From contig JAOTSL010000016.1 of the NCBI GenBank assembly GCA_029864945.1, positions 1 to 20,669 of the forward strand: 20,669 nucleotides of DNA. Direction: 5' to 3'. This document shows positions 14,004 through 20,669 of this stretch, in pieces. The first letter of the stretch is position 1, and the number at the start of each line of letters is the position of its first letter. The notes under the pieces were generated by a model that searched no databases, was not told where the DNA came from, and saw nothing but the letters and a program-made list of their open reading frames with translations. The DNA comes from Gammaproteobacteria bacterium (GTDB lineage Bacteria; Pseudomonadota; Gammaproteobacteria; S012-40). Both the position numbers and the translations under genes were made by a program.

Positions 14004-15560
14004 TCAAGTTTCTCGCGTTACGCGCATAACTTCTTCCAATGAAGTTTCGCCATTTAATATGCGCCGAATACCATCTTGCCTAATACCTGGAGAAAATTGA
14101 CGTGCATGCGCCTCAAGTAGGTGCTCTCCTGTTCCGTCGTGAATCATTTCCCGCATTTCATTATCTATTTCAATCACCTCGTAAATACCTGTTCTACCGC
14201 GGTAGCCCAGATGATTACATTCCGCACAACCTTGAGGTGTAAATAATGTTGGTGGATTTACCGAATCCACGCCCAATAATTTACAGTCAGCGGCACTAGC
14301 TTGAGCAGGCTTTTTACAACTTGGGCACAATACACGAACCAAACGCTGAGCAACCACTCCGATCAAACTTGATGAGAGTAAAAAAGGCTCAACACCCATG
14401 TCACGTAATCGCGTTACTGAACCTACTGCTGTGTTTGTATGCAGCGTAGATAATACCAGGTGACCAGTTAAACTAGCCTGTACTGCGATTTCGGCAGTTT
14501 CGAGATCGCGGATCTCACCAATCATGACTACATCCGGATCTTGGCGCAAAATTGCTCTTAAACCTTTTGCGAACGTCATGTTCACTTTGGCGTTAACGTT
14601 AGTTTGGCCTATTCCGTCAAGATGGTACTCAATCGGGTCTTCAACCGTCATGATATTACGTTGTCTGTCATTCAACCGAGTAAGTACAGCATAAAGACTG
14701 GTGGTTTTACCTGAACCGGTGGGTCCGGTGACCAAAATTATTCCGTGCGGCTTCTTGATCATTTGAACCATGGCATCAAGAGACACTTTTGCCATCCCCA
14801 GCCTTTCAAGATCTATACGCCCGGCTTGCTTATCAAGCAAACGTAATACAACACGCTCACCATGACTCGATGGCATCGTTGAAACACGCACATCAACTGA
14901 GCGGCCGGCTATTCGGAGAGAAATACGACCATCCTGTGGTAAGCGTTTTTCGGCAATATCCAGCTTTGCCATAACTTTTATTCGCGAGACAATTAGAGAC
15001 GTGATCGCTTTTTTCTGCTCAAGCACCTGCCGCAAAACACCGTCAGCTCGCAGACGTACCACTAGCCGGTTTTCATAAGGCTCGATGTGAATATCAGACG
15101 CACCTTCTTTGATTGCTTCAGTCAAAAGTGCGTTGATTAAACGAATAATTGGGGCGTCGTCGGCCGCCTCTAACAAATCTTCCGGCTCGCCCAGCTCTTG
15201 AGCGACGCTGAATAAATCCAGTTCTTCACCAAGCTCACCGGCCATTTGCATGGCTTCGTTTGACCCCTGTTCGTAATTTTCCTGCAGACGACGATTAAAT
15301 TCTTCGGTTTTGTGCATTTGAAGCTTTAATGGCACGCGCAAATATCGTCGCAGCTCGTTTAATGTTTGCAAGCTGGTATCGGGGCCAAAATGAATCTGAT
15401 AGCTGTCTTCTTTGTTGGTATCTAAAATAATCTGATGGCGTTTTGCAAAAGCAAACGAAACCCGCTTTTTTTCAGCAACAGTTTCTATGGCTTCAGACTC
15501 AATCGTCTCAGGCACCGATGCCGTGTTCTCATTTAGATTATCTGGTGTATACATTTTCAT
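14004..15560 (-). CDS. gspE: T2SS ATPase GspE
   Basis: This 518-residue cytoplasmic ATPase powers pseudopilus assembly. Its N-terminal domain (about 35-120) binds GspL. The catalytic core has Walker A GPTGSGKT at 279-286, the Asp box near 301-312 (MTVEDPIEYHLD), the Walker B-like DVVMIGEIRD at 343-352 and the His box STLHTNT (H374). The zinc-binding tetracysteine motif of the GspE branch is present as CPSC (C412, C415) and CAEC (C445, C448), which separates it from most retraction ATPases. All key residues are intact. It starts 13 bases after the gspD stop; AGGCGAAT is in front of the ATG, with Met3 as a less likely alternative. Cotranscribed with D and F. Confidence 0.97.
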   Translation of the reverse strand: MKMYTPDNLNENTASVPETIESEAIETVAEKKRVSFAFAKRHQIILDTNKEDSYQIHFGPDTSLQTLNELRRYLRVPLKLQMHKTEEFNRRLQENYEQGSNEAMQMAGELGEELDLFSVAQELGEPEDLLEAADDAPIIRLINALLTEAIKEGASDIHIEPYENRLVVRLRADGVLRQVLEQKKAITSLIVSRIKVMAKLDIAEKRLPQDGRISLRIAGRSVDVRVSTMPSSHGERVVLRLLDKQAGRIDLERLGMAKVSLDAMVQMIKKPHGIILVTGPTGSGKTTSLYAVLTRLNDRQRNIMTVEDPIEYHLDGIGQTNVNAKVNMTFAKGLRAILRQDPDVVMIGEIRDLETAEIAVQASLTGHLVLSTLHTNTAVGSVTRLRDMGVEPFLLSSSLIGVVAQRLVRVLCPSCKKPAQASAADCKLLGVDSVNPPTLFTPQGCAECNHLGYRGRTGIYEVIEIDNEMREMIHDGTGEHLLEAHARQFSPGIRQDGIRRILNGETSLEEVMRVTRET

Positions 15561-15573
15561 ATTCGCCTAAAAA

Positions 15574-17583
15574 TCATTCTTGATTAAGGAATATTTCGGC
15601 GGAAGTTTGTTTTTTATCAACGTTTAATTTCTTTTTAAATGAAATTATATCTTCCAGCTTAGGCATTATTGGCGCTATTTCTTTTTCAATTTTTTCCATA
15701 TTCGAACCATTACGCTGCATCATTTGCAATGTGCGCATATCTCTGTATTTAGAACCGGAAATAATAGTATTGGTGGCAGCATCTCTAAGAATAGTTGGAT
15801 GCAAAAACACCATTAAATTCTTTTTATCTTTCACGACATTTTTATAGCGGAACAATGCACCGAGTAGAGGAATATCTCCCAGCAAGGGAACTTTTTGCAC
15901 TGTTTTTGTTTCATCGTCGGCAATTAAGCCGCCCAATGCGATAACTTCACTATCCTCAACCATTACACTGGTTTTAATTGTACGCTGACTGGTAACCAAA
16001 CCTGCAGTACCAGCCTGACCAGCGGTAATCGCATCCACTGTTTGCTCAATATCAAGCCTGATTGCATTACCTTCATTAATTTGAGGTTTCACTTTTAAGC
16101 GAATACCCACCTGTTTTGACTTAAAAGTGGTGAAAGGATTACTTGAGCTTGAACTAGTTTGAGTAAAACTGCCTGTCGGTACAGAAACTTCCTGACCAAC
16201 AAATATTTCTGCTTCTTCGTTATCCATAGTAACTATATTTGGCGTAGACAATAAGTTGGCCGCACTTGTCGCTGCCAATGCACGTAACAACACGCCAAAA
16301 TTTAGCGTGTCACTATTTAACCGACCAACTCCCAGCGTTAAACCTGAACCTAGCAAACTGGCAGGATTGGCTACTGTACCCGCAGAAACAGCTGCCGCTG
16401 CCGCACCAACATCCGCAATACTGGGTGAGCCAAAATTAGTCGCACCAATTGGCGCAACGCCTGACTGTGATCCATCACCAAACCATTGAATACCAAGCTC
16501 GTTAGTTTTATTAGCCGATATTTCAGCAATAATTGCTTCGACCATAACCTGGGCTCGACGCACGTCTAATTTTTTAATCACACTCACCAATGAACGATAG
16601 ATATCTGGCGCGGCAGTAATCACCAAGGTGTTGGACGATTCGTCTGCCTGAATATCAAAATTACCATTACTTGAAGAGCGCTGGGCTTTGCTACTTTTTC
16701 CACCAGCTTTTGCTTTGATTTTACCAACACCAGTTAATACCGAGACGAGATCTTTTGCCTTGGCATAATGCAAGTAGATTACATGAGTATTACCCACCAT
16801 TTCAGATGGCGTGTCCAGATGAGCAATCAGTGCTTTTAATCCAAGGCGAGTTGTTTTATCGCCCCCCATCAATATCGAGTTTGTTCGCTCATCCGCCACC
16901 AGTGTCGGTGAATTAGTTTTAGGTTGAGACTTTTGATTTTTTTGTTGCAATGTGGTTAATACGCGAACGACTTCACTAGCTGATGCGTGCTGAAGCTGAA
17001 CAATTTCAATTTCACTACTACTCGGCTCGTCAATCTTCTCAATAATTTTCAATAACCGGTTAATGTTACTCACCCGGTCGGCAATAATAAGCACGTTTGT
17101 TTGAGCATGAGCAGCCAAATGCCCTTGTGGTGGCACAAGTGGCCGAAGAATAGGCACGAGTTGCGCTGCCGCAATGTGTTTTATTTCCACCACCTGGGTA
17201 ATCATTTCTTCGCCTACACCTTCGGATGGCGTTCCGTTATGCTTTGCGTCGGAATCCGGAATGATTTTAATGACGTTATTGCCTGACTGGACCGCAGTAA
17301 AACCATGCACATCGAGAATCGCGAGAAAAACCTGATAAAGCTGGTCTTTATTTAAAGGTTTGGTTGAAATAATTGTAACCTTACCTTTAACACGAGGGTC
17401 GATGATAAAGTTTTTACCAGTTGCCTCTGCCACCGTTGAAATCACCGCATTAATATCAGCGCCTTTCATATTCAACGTGACCGATTTTGCGAACAAGCTA
17501 CTGCTCGTCAACAACAACCCAGTTAAAAAACAAACTTTCCAGATATTCTTCAGGTAATAATTTCGAACTAGCATTAATTCCAT
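15574..17583 (-). CDS. gspD: T2SS outer-membrane secretin GspD
   Basis: This 669-residue secretin forms the outer-membrane channel. A signal peptide ends near residue 32 (SSSLFA/KS). N0 covers about 34-112 (KSVTLNMKGADINAVIST), N1 128-188, N2 191-258 and N3 264-342. The secretin core is at about 345-600, with the VPLLGDIPLLGALFRY hallmark at 565-580. A polar tail at about 605-669 is where pilotin-binding S domains sit; no gspS-like gene is nearby. N3 and the core contain Gly/Ser/Ala-rich inserts (about 285-308 and 370-420), as in many GspD proteins. Met1 and Met4 are both possible starts: a GGA lies close before Met4 and none is well placed before Met1. The 76-base gap to gspC holds a strong stem-loop. 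Confidence 0.97.
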   Translation of the reverse strand: MELMLVRNYYLKNIWKVCFLTGLLLTSSSLFAKSVTLNMKGADINAVISTVAEATGKNFIIDPRVKGKVTIISTKPLNKDQLYQVFLAILDVHGFTAVQSGNNVIKIIPDSDAKHNGTPSEGVGEEMITQVVEIKHIAAAQLVPILRPLVPPQGHLAAHAQTNVLIIADRVSNINRLLKIIEKIDEPSSSEIEIVQLQHASASEVVRVLTTLQQKNQKSQPKTNSPTLVADERTNSILMGGDKTTRLGLKALIAHLDTPSEMVGNTHVIYLHYAKAKDLVSVLTGVGKIKAKAGGKSSKAQRSSSNGNFDIQADESSNTLVITAAPDIYRSLVSVIKKLDVRRAQVMVEAIIAEISANKTNELGIQWFGDGSQSGVAPIGATNFGSPSIADVGAAAAAVSAGTVANPASLLGSGLTLGVGRLNSDTLNFGVLLRALAATSAANLLSTPNIVTMDNEEAEIFVGQEVSVPTGSFTQTSSSSSNPFTTFKSKQVGIRLKVKPQINEGNAIRLDIEQTVDAITAGQAGTAGLVTSQRTIKTSVMVEDSEVIALGGLIADDETKTVQKVPLLGDIPLLGALFRYKNVVKDKKNLMVFLHPTILRDAATNTIISGSKYRDMRTLQMMQRNGSNMEKIEKEIAPIMPKLEDIISFKKKLNVDKKQTSAEIFLNQE

Positions 17584-17619
17584 TCCAGTTGTTCTAATTT
17601 TAATTGTCCAAATGCCGTA

Positions 17620-17650
17620 ATTTAGACCAGCAGGCTGTGCTGGCCTAAAT
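17620..17650 (-). other. Strong intercistronic stem-loop between gspC and gspD
   Basis: On the minus strand TTTAGGCCAGCA pairs with TGCTGGTCTAAA around a CAGCC loop; the single non-Watson-Crick pair is a G-U wobble in the minus-strand RNA, and one further A-T pair closes the base, giving 13 bp. It lies 36 bases before the longest gspD start. It is followed by UUACGG rather than a U-run, so RNA processing or stability control is more likely than termination. Confidence 0.6.
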
Positions 17651-17659
17651 ACAGCTCAT

Positions 17660-18652
17660 CTAATTTAGCGAAGTTTCAAACGTTTGGCTAACACCGTTTC
17701 TCAAAACATTTACAGAAACGTTAGATGTTCCCGACAACTGCTGCATGATTTCCAAGCCTTTTAAGGGGCTATCAAGTTCTATACCGTTTACAGACGTGAC
17801 TATATCACCCGGTTCGAGACCAATTTGCCCGAACAATTCTTTGTCCTTGCCCGGAAATATTCTGTACCCTTTTAACCGCCCCGACTGCCTATAAGGCTCA
17901 GCTCTCACACTGTTCATCACCGACTGAGGATCATTTAACAATTTATCCTTATAACCTCTTAACGATTGTGTTGCCTGAGAAGAAAGCCGATTTACATTAG
18001 ATGTTGAGCGTGATGACTGTTGTCGTCTATTGTTGCGTGAAGATGAACGTCGGCTATTCGTCGACCTGGCATTGTTGCTTGCCCCTAGGTCAGACGTGGG
18101 TAAGCGCAATGTTTCTAATCGGCCGTTGTGTAGCAAAATAATCCGATCAGAATAAATTTCTTTCAATATTGCACCGCCGGGTAATGGTGCATCAATCCCA
18201 TAGCTGTCTTCATTACCTGTTCTATCTGCGACAATCGCCCACGCATCAATCATATCGGCGGAAGCAACAACGCCTTTCAAGGTTAGCGTCAATTGAGTGT
18301 CAGGTGCTTCTTGCGCAACAGAAACAGGTGCTACAACAGGTTGCGCTGCTTCATTCCTTGCCATTCCAAATAAATGAAAACTGATAATTTTGTTGTAAGT
18401 AGATGCACTTGAAGACACATTTTGAGGATTACTGCGGCTTAAATGATTTTCAGATATTTCAGGTGGGGCGACATATGGCTTTTCCGGCATCATATCCCAG
18501 GTCAAACTTGCCATAGCTTGAGCCAACACAACAACCAGCGCAGCAGACGCGACACCGGGCATATAGCTCGTAAACATCTGAGCCAAACCGATTAGGTTTA
18601 ATTGCTTAAAGTCAAAAGTATTAATTATATTTTTTAAGTCAAAAGTGTTCAT
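17660..18652 (-). CDS. gspC: T2SS inner-membrane coupling protein GspC
   Basis: This 330-residue protein links the inner-membrane platform to the secretin. One membrane helix lies at about 33-50 after a cytoplasmic start. The periplasmic homology region is at about 88-185 (FHLFGMA, LTLTLKGVVAS...AIVAD, IILLHNGRLETLRL) and contacts GspD N0. A low-complexity linker at 191-226 is mostly Ser, Arg and Asn (27 of 36). The C-terminal PDZ domain is at about 258-328 (GYRIFPGKDKELFGQIGLEPGDIV). The first 16 residues contain an internal duplication (MNTFDLK / INTFDFK). The upstream 192 bases to the metalloprotease stop contain no obvious terminator or strong promoter, so read-through from the upstream gene cannot be excluded. 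The start is the ATG at 18652, with a weak Shine-Dalgarno sequence. Confidence 0.94.
   Translation of the reverse strand: MNTFDLKNIINTFDFKQLNLIGLAQMFTSYMPGVASAALVVVLAQAMASLTWDMMPEKPYVAPPEISENHLSRSNPQNVSSSASTYNKIISFHLFGMARNEAAQPVVAPVSVAQEAPDTQLTLTLKGVVASADMIDAWAIVADRTGNEDSYGIDAPLPGGAILKEIYSDRIILLHNGRLETLRLPTSDLGASNNARSTNSRRSSSRNNRRQQSSRSTSNVNRLSSQATQSLRGYKDKLLNDPQSVMNSVRAEPYRQSGRLKGYRIFPGKDKELFGQIGLEPGDIVTSVNGIELDSPLKGLEIMQQLSGTSNVSVNVLRNGVSQTFETSLN
18605..18652 (-). repeat. Duplicated first codons of gspC
   Basis: The first 21 bases of gspC (18652-18632) recur 27 bases later (18625-18605) with 17 of 21 identical, both containing ACTTTTGACTT. The duplication is in frame and gives the protein MNTFDLK followed by INTFDFK. 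The second copy has ATT in place of the ATG, so it cannot act as a normal start. Confidence 0.8.
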
Positions 18653-18844
18653 TATACGTTTTAAGTTTTCATCTATTGTTATCTACAACTAACTGCTAAA
18701 ATATGACACGCACACACCAATTTAGTTTACAAAGCCTAGCAAAGGTGGAATTGTAACTGAATTTACCATTTAGACCTAAGCTCCATTTTTTCTCTATTTT
18801 GATTTATATGGTTTAGCTTACGTTTATATTTATCGGTCATCGCC

Positions 18845-20669
18845 TCACTTAACTTCAGCAACCACCAATTTATACGAGCCATAGTGTCCCACAAAATCGT
18901 ATGTGAAAGAGGTTTTATCCGCAAATTTCACCTCTACAAAATATTGCCCATTCGCTGATGCGGTAAAATCAATTGCCGAAGCCATCGCTGTCTTATTGTT
19001 TCTAACCCTTTTTGCACCGGCATAAGGATCGTCTTTTAAGTAAGCAGTGGGGTCCGCGTCATCATTTGCACCGATTAAATTTCCATCGGCATCAAATAAA
19101 CGAATAGCTGTATCTATTCCGTTAAATAACTCAGTCGTTGACACTTTGTACGCTTTACCCGCTTGCGCGGTAAAAGAAAAATAGTCCACATCTGCAGCTA
19201 GGCTATCGCTGTATATTGTGCTCGTTTCATTTGGATTTGGAACAGCATCCACTAACAAAACAGTGGCTGTCGCTAATGTATTATCGTTCTCAGATGCATC
19301 ACTTTTATAATTCACCCGTCTGTCGTTAAATATTCCCTCAAGCGTCACCAATTCATTACTAAAAAATAATTCGCTTGATAACAACCCGTCCCAAAACACT
19401 GGCAAGCTAGTTGGTCGGTCACTTGTAGGAAAATAATTGACCAGCACATCCCATATTTTGGGCATACCAAAATTGTCTAACACATTCCAGAGTATACGGC
19501 TAACGGCAGCTTCACTACTGGCGTAATAAAAGCCATCTCCCTCTTCACCTGCTCTAATATCATGCTTCAAAGCGGCCTCAGCCCCAATCGTGTCGATGTA
19601 GGTGGTTATCACTAACTTAGATGATATTAGTTCGCGTCGTCCCTGCTCAATTAACCAGAACTTTACCGCTGACGGGAAAAATGTTCCCCAACCTTCACTC
19701 CAGCTCAAGCGTAAATCACTGTCATTTTGCGTTATTGAATGACTCCCACCCTGCGAATCATCTACGGAATTGTTATCTATTACAAAATGCCCAAACTCAT
19801 GCATTATTACATCATCATCAAACTCGTCCGTATCCAACACACCTCCATTAAATGATGATGCTATTTCGCTAATAATGTAAATTCCCTTATTATTTAAACA
19901 AGAGGACGCATCATAGCCGGTACAATAATACGTACCCCCAAGACCGTAACCAGTCTCCCAATAGATTTGTAAATCAGAAACATCTGCATTTAATACCTGG
20001 CTGGAGTACTCAGCTGAAACCGTGGCAACATCAAGTAAATTAAACGCACCAACCTCGGGCCGACTGCGATTTAAATTAAATGCATATTTTAGTGTGCCAG
20101 CAGCAGATGATTGGCTAGTGGCATAGATTGCACCCCGCATATCGTTAACACTCAACCCAGATGCAGGTGCCCCTTTCACTTCGGCAAGCAACCGAATAGT
20201 ATAAATATCAGGGATAATATTACCTATTACATATGCACCACTATCATCGGTTTCTGTGCTAATAAAAACATCGCCATTTTCATCCAGTAATTCTATCGTG
20301 GCATAACGTATAGCTTTAAAGATATAACTGGTAAAACCGGTGAAACCCGTTCTCGTATTTGTCGAATATATTCTATCTTCATACCTTGCCGTCCCATCAA
20401 TCACATTCCCTGTTTGATTAATCGTGACACTACTTTCATCAGCAATATTTTCATAACTTGCACTAATTGAAACATTACCCATTGCATGCGTTGTTACTTC
20501 ACCAAATGCATTGACCGTCGCTATTGCTTCATTAGTGCTACTCCAGTTAAGACCACTAAGCCCAACAATTCTTCTCCCTAAGCTATCCTTTGCAGCCACG
20601 TTCAAGGAAAGTTTTTTATTCAAGGCAGTAACTTCAACATTAACAGGGAATACTGCTAGCGATGACACC
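18845..20669 (-). CDS. Secreted multidomain zinc metalloprotease-like protein (5' end outside window)
   Basis: 607 residues of the C-terminal part are visible; the frame is open to the window edge. The visible part begins inside a domain, so the GTG at 20668 is probably not the start. Numbering below is from that GTG. Residues 1-85 resemble a bacterial Ig-like (Big_2) domain (LNWSSTNEAIATVNAFGEVT). Residues 120-165 look like a carboxypeptidase-regulatory-like domain (ATIELLDENGDVF...DDSGAYVIGNI). A zinc-protease core follows with HEFGH at 290-294 and WSEGWG at 323-328, where E325 could be the third metal ligand, giving a gluzincin-like HExxH-x30-E arrangement; AAVSRILWNVLDN at 387-399 fits such families. 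Residues 495-607 resemble a pre-peptidase C-terminal domain (DYFSFTAQAGKAY). C249 and C257 may form a disulfide. It lies 192 bases upstream of gspC in the same direction, so it is a plausible T2SS cargo. Confidence 0.82.
   Translation of the reverse strand, partial: VSSLAVFPVNVEVTALNKKLSLNVAAKDSLGRRIVGLSGLNWSSTNEAIATVNAFGEVTTHAMGNVSISASYENIADESSVTINQTGNVIDGTARYEDRIYSTNTRTGFTGFTSYIFKAIRYATIELLDENGDVFISTETDDSGAYVIGNIIPDIYTIRLLAEVKGAPASGLSVNDMRGAIYATSQSSAAGTLKYAFNLNRSRPEVGAFNLLDVATVSAEYSSQVLNADVSDLQIYWETGYGLGGTYYCTGYDASSCLNNKGIYIISEIASSFNGGVLDTDEFDDDVIMHEFGHFVIDNNSVDDSQGGSHSITQNDSDLRLSWSEGWGTFFPSAVKFWLIEQGRRELISSKLVITTYIDTIGAEAALKHDIRAGEEGDGFYYASSEAAVSRILWNVLDNFGMPKIWDVLVNYFPTSDRPTSLPVFWDGLLSSELFFSNELVTLEGIFNDRRVNYKSDASENDNTLATATVLLVDAVPNPNETSTIYSDSLAADVDYFSFTAQAGKAYKVSTTELFNGIDTAIRLFDADGNLIGANDDADPTAYLKDDPYAGAKRVRNNKTAMASAIDFTASANGQYFVEVKFADKTSFTYDFVGHYGSYKLVVAEVK

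Overview
The window reads as a moderately AT-rich gammaproteobacterial chromosome segment. It is dominated by a near-complete type II secretion system (T2SS, general secretory pathway) locus in the order gspC-D-E-F-G-H-I-J-K-L-M-N, all on the minus strand (about 18652 down to 5456). A YciA-type thioesterase, an RND efflux pair and a GspN-containing T2SS suit a marine or environmental gammaproteobacterium (Cellvibrionales/Alteromonadales-like). That placement is inference from protein style only. No phage, insertion sequence, CRISPR, rRNA or tRNA was seen.

Left part (1-5370): a yciA acyl-CoA thioesterase (minus) is divergent from an RND efflux pair (periplasmic adaptor, then inner-membrane pump; plus). 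A perfect 20-bp palindrome lies between them. A small exported or membrane-anchored protein of unknown function follows the pump and converges on gspN. No outer-membrane channel gene or local regulator is visible.

Central and right part (5456-18652): GspC (inner-membrane coupling protein), GspD (secretin), GspE (ATPase with Walker A and tetracysteine motif) and GspF (polytopic membrane protein) form one block. GspG (major pseudopilin), GspH/I/J/K (minor pseudopilins) and GspL/M/N (inner-membrane platform) form a second block. Between gspF and gspG, on the opposite strand, sits a gene for an exported pentapeptide-repeat protein with 37 repeats in unbroken register, capped by cysteine pairs. 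The insertion forces gspG onward to have its own promoter, and a candidate lies at 11486-11514 with a 13-bp tandem repeat in the presumed leader. The prepilin peptidase (gspO), gspA/B and the pilotin gspS are not in the window.

Right edge (18845-20669): the 3' part of a large secreted protein with an Ig-like domain, a carboxypeptidase-regulatory-like domain, an HEFGH zinc-protease domain and a pre-peptidase C-terminal-like domain. It lies immediately upstream of gspC on the same strand and is a natural candidate T2SS substrate.

The least ordinary content is the non-coding structure at the gsp gene junctions. There are stem-loops at gspC/gspD, gspG/gspH, gspK/gspL and downstream of gspF. There are short direct repeats at the start of gspC, at the gspH/gspI junction and in front of gspG. 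A good promoter-like sequence precedes gspL. Together these suggest that the T2SS genes are expressed as several differently tuned segments rather than one uniform operon.
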